A stretch of 16,984 nt of DNA, taken from contig CALCOQ010000050.1 of the NCBI GenBank assembly GCA_937897005.1, positions 1 through 16,984 of the forward strand. Direction: 5' to 3'. Both the position numbers and the translations under genes were made by a program. Positions 1-6,703 of this stretch are shown here, in pieces. Position 1 is the first letter of the stretch, and each line of letters starts with the position of its first letter. The notes below the pieces were generated by a model. That model ran no database searches, was not told where the DNA came from, and was given only the letters and a program-made list of their open reading frames with translations. The DNA comes from an uncultured euryarchaeote (GTDB lineage Archaea; Thermoplasmatota; Poseidoniia; Poseidoniales; Poseidoniaceae).

Positions 1-11
1 AAGGAAAAACA

Positions 12-809
12 ATGTCAGCGAAAGGAAAAACAAGAAGGTTGTCAAAGACAGAGACAGCGTATTTAGGAAAGCCTGATAAAGGACACCATAGTGACTTTGT
101 TACTAACCCCGAAGAAGAGGAAGAAAAAGAAGAAGAAGAAGCGACTGAAAACGTGGATTCCCATGAGGTGCAGATTCAGGAACTCAAGGTCCTGTTATCA
201 GACGCAGTTGACGTGATGCAGTATCAAAGCGAACGAATAAAGGAACTGCAAGGTAGCATAGATGGTATGGAGGCACCTTCAAATGATGCTATAGATAGTA
301 CAACTAGGAACCTAAGTCAAAATCGCCCGGACACGCTTGGAAAAGACCTGAACATGACCTTGAATGAGGGCTTGACATTGATGGGAATCTCACTATTATG
401 GCTGGTAGCACTAATCGGTGCAGACCAATTCGTCACCCTCAAAGGATGGATGTTAGGAGATGTGTGGCCAGCAGACCTGTTGACGTGGTCTCTTGGTGCG
501 GGATTGTGGTCATTCCATATTCTTCATCGCCTTCATCAGGCCAAGACATTGCTTTCGATGCCGATGGGAATGCGGATCCAGACATCGATTGGAGTTGCAC
601 TTGCAGCAGGCACAGCACTGATGTTGACGGCAGAAGAATTCGGAACTGTGACAAATATCTGGGCCTACGGTTCAGTATTCGCTTTGTTGGTATTATTGAT
701 TTCAGGATTCGGGGGGGCATTCTCACGCGCATTCTCTCGAAGGTTCGGTAAAGCCGATGAAACCAAGGATGATGAAACATCAACTGATTCGCAATCCGAT
801 GAATCCTAA
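12..809 (+). CDS. Acidic coiled-coil membrane protein, four predicted helices, unknown function
   Basis: I do not recognise a family for this 265-residue protein. The N-terminus is basic, then a glutamate run lies at about residues 34-43, and a heptad-like, probably coiled-coil stretch follows at about 52-85. Four hydrophobic segments lie at about 121-141, 154-174, 189-207 and 216-236, followed by a charged tail rich in Asp, Glu and Ser. The cytosolic N-terminal arm and the tail could bind partners, with the helices holding the protein in the membrane; this is inference. AAGGA at positions 1-5 is a plausible Shine-Dalgarno six bases before the ATG. However, no stop codon lies in the 11 bases upstream in frame, so the true start could be outside the window. 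The gene converges on the acyl-CoA dehydrogenase gene and the two stop codons overlap (CTAA at 806-809). Confidence 0.75.
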   Translation: MSAKGKTRRLSKTETAYLGKPDKGHHSDFVTNPEEEEEKEEEEATENVDSHEVQIQELKVLLSDAVDVMQYQSERIKELQGSIDGMEAPSNDAIDSTTRNLSQNRPDTLGKDLNMTLNEGLTLMGISLLWLVALIGADQFVTLKGWMLGDVWPADLLTWSLGAGLWSFHILHRLHQAKTLLSMPMGMRIQTSIGVALAAGTALMLTAEEFGTVTNIWAYGSVFALLVLLISGFGGAFSRAFSRRFGKADETKDDETSTDSQSDES

Positions 810-2008
810 CGCAGTATGGCATCGGGGTCCTTCGAGAGGTCCTTGGTGATATTCTTCTGATGCGATTCAAGAGTCCCCCCTCCGATCTCGAGTAGTTTAG
901 CATCCCTCCACAACCTCTCAACCACGTATTCTCCTACGTAGCCATAGCCACCCATCACCTGTATCGCACGATCTGCAATATTCTTTGCAGCGGTAGTGGC
1001 AAACAATTTGATTCCATCACTGTCAAGTCGGTGTCCTCCAACACCAAGACTCATCTTCCTGGCAGTATCGTAGATGTATGCTCTCATGGCTCGAAACTCT
1101 GCCCATGATTCGCCGATGTGTCGCTGAATCTGACCAAAATCCCTGATTGCCTTACCGAATGCCTGCCTTTCATCCGCATATCGATTCATTGCCTGCAGTG
1201 AACGGCGAGAGATGCCTACTGCCATTGCGGCCAATGTAAGACGTTCAATTTCGAGATTGCGCATCATGTGTATCAATGCGCTACCTTTCTTACCCACCAT
1301 GTTGGCAGCAGGAACCACACAATCATCGAACAACAGTTCAGCAGTGTTCGAAGCCCTCATACCTGTCTTATCCATGATTTTCTGACCAACTGAATAGCCA
1401 GGAGTTCCCTTCTCCACGAGGAAGGTAGATAGACTGTTTCGGCCATTATCATCGACACCTGTCTTGGCATAGACCCAGACGATGTCTGCTGGTGTTCCTT
1501 CATCATCGATGCAGCCATTGGTTATCCACATCTTGCGCCCATTCAGTACCCAGTCCCCTTCTTCATTCTGTACCGCAGTGCTGGAAAGTCCAAGGACATC
1601 TGTGCCAACATCTGGCTCTGACATCGCCATGCAACCAATTGCGAGTCCACTGCAGACTCCGGGTAGAAATCTAGCCTTCTGCTCATCACTACCGTTCACT
1701 GCCAGATTATTGACGAACAGCATACTATGTGCTAGATATGCCAGAGCGAAACCTGGATCACTGGCTGATAACTCCTCATGAACGATCACTGCTGCAGTAG
1801 CATCCATTCCTGCTCCACCGAATTCTTCGGGTGCTGTCAATCCAAGGAGGCCAAGTTCACCAAGTTGTTTGAACATATCCAGATTGAACTTCTCCATTCG
1901 GTCATGTTCGAGAGCTTGTGGTTCTACATGTTCCTGCACGAAATCCCGAACCATCTCGCGGACCATGAGGTGTTCTTCACTGGGATTGTACATGTCTGAA
2001 GTCAGCAT
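806..2008 (-). CDS. Acyl-CoA dehydrogenase, isovaleryl-CoA dehydrogenase-like
   Basis: FAD-dependent acyl-CoA dehydrogenase, 400 residues, full length for the family. It would oxidise an acyl-CoA to the 2,3-enoyl-CoA and pass electrons to ETF. Family landmarks are present: the FAD/substrate region AMSEPDVGTD (128-137), WITNG (161-165), RQAFGKAI near 281-288, and the C-terminal QVMGGYGYVGEY (350-361). At the position of the MCAD-type catalytic glutamate in the C-terminal EGT motif there is Gly (IGGGT, 375-379). Glu255 in NLEIERL sits where isovaleryl-CoA dehydrogenase carries its base in helix G. This favours branched-chain (leucine) substrates by family knowledge, but no leucine-degradation genes are next to it. 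The ATG at 2008 was chosen because AGGAGGTG lies just upstream. A second in-frame ATG is five codons further in. Confidence 0.93.
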   Translation of the reverse strand: MLTSDMYNPSEEHLMVREMVRDFVQEHVEPQALEHDRMEKFNLDMFKQLGELGLLGLTAPEEFGGAGMDATAAVIVHEELSASDPGFALAYLAHSMLFVNNLAVNGSDEQKARFLPGVCSGLAIGCMAMSEPDVGTDVLGLSSTAVQNEEGDWVLNGRKMWITNGCIDDEGTPADIVWVYAKTGVDDNGRNSLSTFLVEKGTPGYSVGQKIMDKTGMRASNTAELLFDDCVVPAANMVGKKGSALIHMMRNLEIERLTLAAMAVGISRRSLQAMNRYADERQAFGKAIRDFGQIQRHIGESWAEFRAMRAYIYDTARKMSLGVGGHRLDSDGIKLFATTAAKNIADRAIQVMGGYGYVGEYVVERLWRDAKLLEIGGGTLESHQKNITKDLSKDPDAILR

Positions 2009-2010
2009 CC

Positions 2011-2018
2011 CACCTCCT
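2011..2018 (-). promoter_or_regulatory. Strong Shine-Dalgarno of the acyl-CoA dehydrogenase gene
   Basis: On the minus strand AGGAGGTG precedes the ATG at 2006-2008 by two bases (AGGAGG by four). It is the clearest ribosome binding site in the window and decides the start of this gene. Most other genes here have weak or no such motif, which suggests mixed leadered and leaderless translation. Confidence 0.7.
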
Positions 2019-2069
2019 GAACGGGATGCCCACTTTGGTCAGTGTCAAGAAGGTTCGTTTCAAGTGAAA

Positions 2070-2567
2070 TCAGGTCAAACGCACTTTTCGGGTCCGCGAT
2101 TTGGTATTTGAATCACCAGATACACGTACGTAGGAATCGTTCAGTGAGGCTCTTTCTGCCAATCCTCCAACACTGCGATCTGATTTCACCACCTTGCGGA
2201 TTCGTCGCATCTTACGAGCCGGTTCATTCTTCTGAGGGGAAGCATCGAAAGCTATCATCACCTTCTTTTCAGGGGCCTCTTGGGTTTCGAGAGCCATGGT
2301 TGCAATAACGCCCGCTGCAGCCTGTGTATGGTCTGCTTTCCTGCGCCGAGGATCAAGTCTCCTATGTTGTTCATCTCGTGCAGTAATTCCTTGTTTGTGT
2401 AACTCTGTCTCCATCATCTCCATCAATACACATTTCATGGAGAAATCTTGCTTTCGCTTAGTTGAGCGCATCCCAATCGATTTCAGGGTCACTGTCGGTG
2501 GTATAATGATTCGGTTCAAATCAAAGGCATTCTGACCGGTTTCTGTGGTGCTTTTTCCAAGCCGCAT
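2070..2567 (-). CDS. Hypothetical basic protein, 165 residues
   Basis: No family recognised. The protein is strongly basic, with Lys/Arg clusters at about 34-39, 69-77 (LDPRRRKAD) and 115-127 (PARKMRRIRKVVK), and a basic C-terminal tail. The N-terminal third holds a hydrophobic segment, NRIIIPPTVTLKSIGM (18-33), and the middle is Ala/Met-rich and probably helical. There is no signal peptide or membrane segment. Nucleic acid or ribosome binding is possible but is inference from charge alone. It lies downstream of nothing obvious on this strand and is divergent from the flavoprotein gene, with only 29 bases between the starts. It is preferred over the shorter opposite-strand frame at 2296-2535 because of its length, its position and the tight fit to its neighbours. 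Confidence 0.6.
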   Translation of the reverse strand: MRLGKSTTETGQNAFDLNRIIIPPTVTLKSIGMRSTKRKQDFSMKCVLMEMMETELHKQGITARDEQHRRLDPRRRKADHTQAAAGVIATMALETQEAPEKKVMIAFDASPQKNEPARKMRRIRKVVKSDRSVGGLAERASLNDSYVRVSGDSNTKSRTRKVRLT

Positions 2568-2596
2568 ATTCTAATCAGACAACCCTTGGCGGATAT

Positions 2597-3097
2597 ATGG
2601 GCACAGTCCTGGTGATTGCAGCATCCGATGGTAAGAACCTCGTGCTGGCAAAGAAATGGGTAGAGGTCGGAACTGAGTCCGGATACACGATGGATATCCT
2701 TGAACTATGTGCTGATGAACTCCCATTGTACACCCCCAGAAGAGACGATGAAGGCAGCCCTGTTCTACTGCAGGTGATCGAACAAAGGATGGCTGCCGCC
2801 GATGCCTGGGTGATCTGTGCCCCTGAATACAATGGTTCCATTCCTCCAACATTGAACAATACCATCGCTTGGTTGTCCACCAAGGGAGAAGATTTCCGTG
2901 GCCTCTTCAACGGCCGCCCAGTCGGACTCTCAACTCACAGCGGTGGTGGGGGGCAAGGTGTGATTGCCGCAATGAGAATGCAGTTCTCATATCTAGGCTC
3001 AAATGTAGTGGGGCGTTCTGTCATCTCCAACAAGACGAAAGAAGCGAATCCTGATGCGATGCGATTCATACTCGAACAATTATCAAAACTGTCCTGA
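2597..3097 (+). CDS. NADPH-dependent FMN reductase-like flavoprotein
   Basis: A 166-residue member of the NADPH-dependent FMN reductase family (flavodoxin-like fold), which reduces FMN, quinones or related acceptors with NAD(P)H. The N-terminus MGTVLVIAASD gives strand one and a phosphate-binding-type loop. The diagnostic segment PEYNGSIPPTLNNTIAWLS (about 76-94) contacts the flavin and is highly characteristic. A later glycine-rich loop, THSGGGGQG (about 114-122), is the second flavin-side loop. The length is slightly short but complete for the family (usually 170-190). It stands alone on this strand, with a weak GGCGG motif before the ATG and a T-run downstream. The in vivo substrate cannot be assigned; a general redox or detoxification role is the safe reading. 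Confidence 0.88.
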   Translation: MGTVLVIAASDGKNLVLAKKWVEVGTESGYTMDILELCADELPLYTPRRDDEGSPVLLQVIEQRMAAADAWVICAPEYNGSIPPTLNNTIAWLSTKGEDFRGLFNGRPVGLSTHSGGGGQGVIAAMRMQFSYLGSNVVGRSVISNKTKEANPDAMRFILEQLSKLS

Positions 3098-3137
3098 ATA
3101 TTTAATCATCATTAATGACTTTAAGGCTTGCAGTGAG

Positions 3138-3145
3138 TCTTTTTT
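3138..3145 (+). terminator. Oligo-T termination signal after the flavoprotein gene
   Basis: A run TCTTTTTT ends at 3145, about 45 bases after the stop codon of the flavoprotein gene and just before the convergent tRNA-Glu gene. Archaeal RNA polymerase stops at such T-runs without needing a stable hairpin. No strong stem is visible directly upstream. Confidence 0.45.
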
Positions 3146-3152
3146 GCATGGA

Positions 3153-3225
3153 TGCTCGCGCCGGGATTTGAACCCGGGTCGAAGGCTCGAGAGGCCTTCA
3201 TGATGGGCCGCTACACCACGCGAGC
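3153..3225 (-). tRNA. tRNA-Glu (anticodon CUC)
   Basis: A complete 73-base cloverleaf on the minus strand. The acceptor stem GCTCGCG pairs with CGCGAGC (seven pairs), the T-arm is CCGGG-TTCAAAT-CCCGG, and the anticodon stem is AAGGC/GCCTT with loop CTCTCGA. The anticodon is CTC (3189-3191), reading GAG. The D-arm starts GTGTAGCGG, as in archaeal tRNA-Glu. The discriminator base is A. CCA is not encoded (TCC follows), so it must be added by the CCA-adding enzyme. No intron interrupts the anticodon loop. Confidence 0.95.
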
Positions 3226-3255
3226 AGTGTGCTGTCCGGCCGACCCTGCCTCACT

Positions 3256-3262
3256 CTTTAAG
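3256..3262 (-). promoter_or_regulatory. Possible TATA element of the tRNA-Glu gene
   Basis: CTTAAAG on the minus strand lies 31 bases before the first base of the mature tRNA. This would be about 26 bases before a start a few bases upstream of the tRNA, the usual archaeal TATA distance. It is A/T-rich inside a G/C-rich stretch. Only position and composition support it. Confidence 0.3.
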
Positions 3263-3287
3263 ACAAACGATATGGTCATTCTGACTT

Positions 3288-3312
3288 CACTTTCAACCGT
3301 AAATTGAAAGTG
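3288..3312. repeat. 9-bp perfect inverted repeat between tRNA-Glu and the small-gene pair
   Basis: CACTTTCAA (3288-3296) and TTGAAAGTG (3304-3312) are exact reverse complements around a 7-base spacer, CCGTAAA. It lies in the 177-base gap between divergent transcription units, about 63 bases upstream of the tRNA and 90 bases before the ATG at 3403. It could be a protein-binding dyad or an RNA hairpin in a 5' leader. No T-run follows, so an intrinsic terminator is less likely. Confidence 0.6.
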
Positions 3313-3402
3313 TAAACGCCGTATTGAGTGGCTTCTACATCTTCACCTCCAACAACCCCTCTCCTGTTCTCATTCATATGGAGAGGCAACAGATAGTGAT
3401 TC

Positions 3403-3651
3403 ATGAGAACCGAAACCGAGCAACTATCAGGGCTGGGCTTCAGCGATTTGAAGTCTACCACAATGAGCAAACAAGAATTGCCAGTATGGGCCGATGTCAA
3501 TGTCCTGCTAGCAACTGCAGATGGAAGAATGCCACAGACGGTCAAAGCGATGCAGTGGCGTATCACTTCGTGGCCATTGACTTCCATGGAAAAGCCCAAG
3601 ACGACCTGGAAACATCTGATCGAACGACTACGAAGAGGTGGTCTGGCATGA
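3403..3651 (+). CDS. Small hypothetical protein, first of an ATGA-coupled pair
   Basis: An 82-residue protein with no recognised family. It is rich in Trp (three) and basic near the C-terminus (HLIERLRRGGLA). The central part, LPVWADVNVLLATADGRMPQ, looks like an ordinary folded segment. There is no signal peptide or membrane helix. An in-frame TGA at 3397-3399 limits the start to the ATG at 3403; an internal ATG at 3463 would give a 62-residue form. The stop overlaps the next start as ATGA at 3648-3651, a classic sign of coupled translation and the main support for reality. A longer overlapping frame, starting at 3324 and merging into the next gene, was judged less likely because its N-terminal part looks like a shifted reading of this gene. 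Confidence 0.5.
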   Translation: MRTETEQLSGLGFSDLKSTTMSKQELPVWADVNVLLATADGRMPQTVKAMQWRITSWPLTSMEKPKTTWKHLIERLRRGGLA

Positions 3652-3896
3652 GCAGGACCAAACGATTGCGCGGCGCCGTGTATGAATTCCTCCATGAAAA
3701 GGGTGAAGCAAACACCTCAGAGATATTTGAGCACGTAAACAACCGCTATCGCTGGGGAGCGACCATGAACCAATTAGGGAATGTTCTTGCCAGAGATGCA
3801 CGTTTCACGAAATCCGGCTTCGACAATGGCCAGGTTCCCGGTGGCTTTCGTATCAGAGTCTGTATCTGGTCACTGTCAGAAGGTACGGTTGCTTGA
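3648..3896 (+). CDS. Small winged-helix-like protein, second of an ATGA-coupled pair
   Basis: An 82-residue basic protein. Residues about 3-60 read like a winged helix-turn-helix: a first helix (KRLRGAVYEFLHEKG), a short TSEIFEHVN helix, a recognition-type helix with NQLGNVLAR, then a strand pair ending RIRVCIWSL. This is a fold-level impression from helix and strand spacing, not a family match. It would fit a DNA-binding or protein-docking role. The start was chosen at the ATG inside the ATGA overlap with the preceding gene. The same frame stays open further upstream, to 3324, so a 190-residue version cannot be formally excluded. A short hairpin follows the stop, then the UbiA gene 36 bases on, so the three genes may form one transcript. 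Confidence 0.6.
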   Translation: MSRTKRLRGAVYEFLHEKGEANTSEIFEHVNNRYRWGATMNQLGNVLARDARFTKSGFDNGQVPGGFRIRVCIWSLSEGTVA

Positions 3897-3909
3897 GGGA
3901 CATCCTCAA
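3893..3909 (+). repeat. Hairpin over the stop codon of the winged-helix gene
   Basis: TTGAGG (3893-3898) and CCTCAA (3904-3909) pair around GACAT, with the TGA stop inside the first arm. No T-run follows. It may separate the small-gene pair from the UbiA gene or may be chance. Confidence 0.35.
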
Positions 3910-3932
3910 ATCTCGGCCCATGTTCGCTATAC

Positions 3933-4802
3933 GTGTTGAGTTCGCGACCTGCATGGCTAGAACTGGCAAGACCAGGAAATGTATTGGCCGGGGGGATAAC
4001 ATGTACTCTAGGCGGGTATATCGCTGGCATCACTGAACTGCAGATAATTTCCCTTTCAGTCACGGTGATCAGTGTCATGTCATTCATAGCTGCTGGAAAC
4101 ATGGTCAACGACATAGTTGACCGAAATATAGATTCTGAAGCGCACCCATACAGGCCAATTCCTTCAGGCCGTATCAGCATTGAGCGAGCCAAGATGCTGG
4201 CAACCAGTTGCTGGCTGATTTCATTGCTGGGCATGGTGGCCAGTACTGTACTGATCAAGAACGATGTGTCAGAATGGTGGGGGGTTCCACTGATCTGGGG
4301 CATTGCTGCTGCCCTCATGGTCACATATGATCTAGGGCCACGAATCAAAGAACGCGGGTTATCTGGAAACATCTCCATCTCAATGCTGGTTGGTGCGGTG
4401 ATAATCTTCGGCGCTGCATCGGTTGGTGGTATCGGAAAAATACTGGTCTGGTTGGTAGCTGCAACTGCTTTCTTCGTAAATCTCGGACGAGAGATCGTCA
4501 AGGATTGCGAGGACATGGAATCCGATGAAGGAAGGAAAACATTTCCGATGGAAGTGGGGTCAGAAAACGCCCGAATGGTGGCCTATCTATTGGCACTGGC
4601 AGGACTGATATGCGCAGCGATTCCCTACTACTTGTCGCTCCTGCCAATTCAGTGGTTATTGTTTCAAACCCCTGCGATAATATTGATCATGACAACGAAT
4701 AGAGCCCTTGCAGCTGGTGAGGATGAAAAAGCTCAGAAAGCCTTGAGAAAGGGGCTGCTTCTAGGGTTGCTGGGATTTGCTGCCAGCGTCGCCTTGCCCT
4801 AG
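3933..4802 (+). CDS. ubiA: UbiA prenyltransferase, probable digeranylgeranylglyceryl phosphate synthase
   Basis: An integral membrane prenyltransferase, 289 residues, normal for the family. By family knowledge the archaeal enzyme (EC 2.5.1.42) adds the second geranylgeranyl chain to geranylgeranylglyceryl phosphate, giving the core ether lipid. The first aspartate motif is NDIVDRNID (59-67), followed by HPYRPIPSGR (71-80). The second is REIVKDCEDMESD (186-198), followed by GRKTFP. The REIxKDxED form and NISISMLVG-type helices are typical of the archaeal lipid enzyme rather than heme or quinone enzymes, but assignment among UbiA paralogues is not certain. Seven to nine hydrophobic helices are visible. 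No ATG is in frame near the N-terminus; GTG at 3933 was chosen and TTG at 3936 is the alternative. The stop overlaps that of the convergent argF gene (CTAG at 4799-4802). Confidence 0.88.
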   Translation: MLSSRPAWLELARPGNVLAGGITCTLGGYIAGITELQIISLSVTVISVMSFIAAGNMVNDIVDRNIDSEAHPYRPIPSGRISIERAKMLATSCWLISLLGMVASTVLIKNDVSEWWGVPLIWGIAAALMVTYDLGPRIKERGLSGNISISMLVGAVIIFGAASVGGIGKILVWLVAATAFFVNLGREIVKDCEDMESDEGRKTFPMEVGSENARMVAYLLALAGLICAAIPYYLSLLPIQWLLFQTPAIILIMTTNRALAAGEDEKAQKALRKGLLLGLLGFAASVALP

Positions 4803-5752
4803 AGATCCAGAAACTCAACCCAAGTCTCCCATGCGCCCATATCACATAAGTAAGTCAGGAGTGACATCTGTGCCCACATACGGTTTTCAGCCTGGTCAAA
4901 TACAATCGACTTCTCGTGATCCATCACTTCATCCGTAACCTCATCGCCGCGATGCGCTGGTAAGCAATGCATGAATGACCAATCTTCATCTGCAACAGCG
5001 AGAAGTTCCATATTGATCTGGAATCCTTCAAAATCACCCACCTTGTCAACCTGATTCTCCTCGCCCATTGAAACAAACACATCGGTGTAAATGATGGTGG
5101 CTCCAGAAACTGCATCTTCAGGCTCGTGGGTCTGCCTCAATTCAGCCCCGCTGACCTCAGCCAATTCCATGGCTTTCAAGACCACGTCTTCATCCGGCTC
5201 ATATCCTTCAGGAACTGCCCAAGTACAGTCAATTCCTAGGATTGAACAACCAAGAATGAGATCGTGGAGAACATTGTTTCCATCTCCAACCCACGCTACT
5301 CTTGTCTGCTTGAATTCCGGATCCTTCTCCATCATCGTCATGAAGTCTGCTGCAGCCTGACAAGGATGGTGTTTATCCGAGAGTGCATTGATCACAGGAA
5401 TCCCCGAATGTGCGGCTAATTCTTCGACATCAGAGTGCGCAAAACAGCGATATGTAAGGGCATCAAGATACCTGCTCAATACCTGTGCAGTATCTGCAAT
5501 AGTCTCTGATTTTCCGAGCTGAATATCACCTTTGAGCAATGTCAAAGGTTGACCTCCCAACTTGTGAATCCCAGTTTCAAATGATACTCTGGTCCGGGTA
5601 CTTGGTTTCTCATAAATCGAGCCGATACTCAATCCATCGAGAGGTTTGAAATCATCCGCAAATTCCGTATCCTGTTTGAGGGAAATAGCCCAACGTAGGA
5701 TGTCAGCAAGATCATCAGCAACATCATCTATCGATAACAGGTGGTCGACCAT
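4799..5752 (-). CDS. argF: Ornithine carbamoyltransferase
   Basis: A cytosolic enzyme of arginine synthesis: carbamoyl phosphate plus ornithine gives citrulline (EC 2.1.3.3). With the start at 5752 it is 317 residues, the usual length. The carbamoyl-phosphate loop STRTR is at 51-55, HPCQ at 129-132, the ornithine-loop signature DVFVSMG lies near residue 225, and the catalytic HCLP is at 262-265. These separate it from aspartate carbamoyltransferase. The frame is open further upstream, to 5908, with ATGs at 5833 and 5809 that overlap the GTPase gene. The ATG at 5752 was chosen because the next residues, MVDHLLSIDDVADDL, match the usual N-terminus. No clear Shine-Dalgarno decides it. It sits 34 bases behind the GPN GTPase gene, probably on the same transcript. 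No other arginine genes are nearby. Confidence 0.93.
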   Translation of the reverse strand: MVDHLLSIDDVADDLADILRWAISLKQDTEFADDFKPLDGLSIGSIYEKPSTRTRVSFETGIHKLGGQPLTLLKGDIQLGKSETIADTAQVLSRYLDALTYRCFAHSDVEELAAHSGIPVINALSDKHHPCQAAADFMTMMEKDPEFKQTRVAWVGDGNNVLHDLILGCSILGIDCTWAVPEGYEPDEDVVLKAMELAEVSGAELRQTHEPEDAVSGATIIYTDVFVSMGEENQVDKVGDFEGFQINMELLAVADEDWSFMHCLPAHRGDEVTDEVMDHEKSIVFDQAENRMWAQMSLLTYLCDMGAWETWVEFLDL

Positions 5753-5786
5753 GGATTGTCGCAGGCTGCTCTGATGAAGAACATTC

Positions 5787-6614
5787 TCACTCGATGGTAT
5801 CCCGCTCATGTTCGATATCTGAAGCGAATCCATCCCTTGAATCACCCATTCCACCGAACAATGCCTCAGCAAAAGATAGAATGTCCGCAAGTCCTTCTTC
5901 CAATTCACTGGACAATGGAGTCAGCCCTGGGGTCTGGGCGAAATTCTGCAACAATCGCAATTGATTGATGGCAAACTCGGTACGCTGGCCTCCAGCCTCA
6001 TCATACAAGGCCATCTCGAGAATCTCAAGACGCTCGCCCCATTCCATTATCTTCTCCAATTCGCCTTCATCTAGAAGGTCACACTTGGAAAGGAAGTTCT
6101 TGGTAGGAAGTCCAAGCCTGAATTCAACGATACTGGATAACAACATCTGGGAGACGAATCCACTCGGAGAACGTGACAGCATAGGATCGAACAGATATAT
6201 CACCGCGGCTTGGTCATTTCCCAACACCTCAATCATATGACTCGAGGCTTCCCTGAATGCAAACAATTCAACCTGCCCAGGAGTATCTATGACCATCACA
6301 TCACCTGACAAACCTTCTAGTTCCTCTGCGATGTCATGGGCCTGCGCAGCCACAAGATCCGCAGCAAGTATCTGCGCCCCATTGGGTCCAAGATCATATT
6401 CATCCATCACCTCGCTGAGACTGACAAGATCCCTGACATCGAATTCCGGGTCATGATGCACTCTTTCGGCTCCAGGATCAAGATTGATGGTCAATACATC
6501 TACCTCTAGAAATCGGGCCCATCTTTGGAATGCCGTGGTCAATGAACTCTTTCCAGCACCTGCGGTTCCTACGACAAACAACACCGGTGGTGAAGTAGTA
6601 TCTTGTACAGCCAT
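5787..6614 (-). CDS. GPN-loop GTPase
   Basis: A P-loop GTPase of the GPN family (archaeal relatives of Npa3/XAB1), a homodimeric GTPase. Eukaryotic members help assemble or import RNA polymerase II; the archaeal role is poorly known. With the start at 6614 it is 275 residues. Motifs: P-loop GTAGAGKSS (16-24), the diagnostic Gly-Pro-Asn loop in LGPNGA (76-78), DTPGQVELF (110-118, switch II), and SKCD (176-179) as the guanine-specificity motif. The tail after about residue 245 is acidic and probably flexible. The frame extends upstream to an ATG at 6674, adding 20 residues rich in Gly and Lys; the shorter start is preferred because the family begins close to the P-loop strand. It is the leading gene of a two-gene unit with argF. 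Confidence 0.92.
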   Translation of the reverse strand: MAVQDTTSPPVLFVVGTAGAGKSSLTTAFQRWARFLEVDVLTINLDPGAERVHHDPEFDVRDLVSLSEVMDEYDLGPNGAQILAADLVAAQAHDIAEELEGLSGDVMVIDTPGQVELFAFREASSHMIEVLGNDQAAVIYLFDPMLSRSPSGFVSQMLLSSIVEFRLGLPTKNFLSKCDLLDEGELEKIMEWGERLEILEMALYDEAGGQRTEFAINQLRLLQNFAQTPGLTPLSSELEEGLADILSFAEALFGGMGDSRDGFASDIEHERDTIE

Positions 6615-6660
6615 GATACCGGCCGTGGGCTTGCCTTTCTTCAACCCTCGCACAGGTCCA

Positions 6661-6703
6661 ATAGAGTGCCTCATTCAGTCGATATCTGGGTCATATAGAG
6701 TGC
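6661..6703. repeat. Two copies of ATAGAGTGC in the divergent promoter region
   Basis: ATAGAGTGC occurs at 6661-6669 and 6695-6703, 34 bases apart, inside similar surroundings (minus strand: GCACTCTATTGGACC and GCACTCTATATGACC). ATAGAGT recurs at 6765-6771, just before the large plus-strand gene. The minus-strand CTCTATATG copy, about 80 bases before the GTPase ATG, could be a TATA element. The copies may be promoter duplications or binding sites in this 166-base divergent region. Confidence 0.4.

Noticed and set aside
439..921. 160-residue minus-strand frame across the convergent gene ends
   Set aside because: It is antisense to the first gene, overlaps the dehydrogenase 3' end in another frame, and has no recognisable features.
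3324..3647. Longer 190-residue reading of the winged-helix gene
   Set aside because: Its N-terminal part looks like a shifted copy of the 3403-3651 frame and would hide the ATGA overlap; kept only as an alternative.
3276..3695. 139-residue minus-strand frame opposite the small-gene pair
   Set aside because: It spans the inverted repeat, has mixed low-quality composition and no ATGA-type coupling; the plus-strand pair is better supported.
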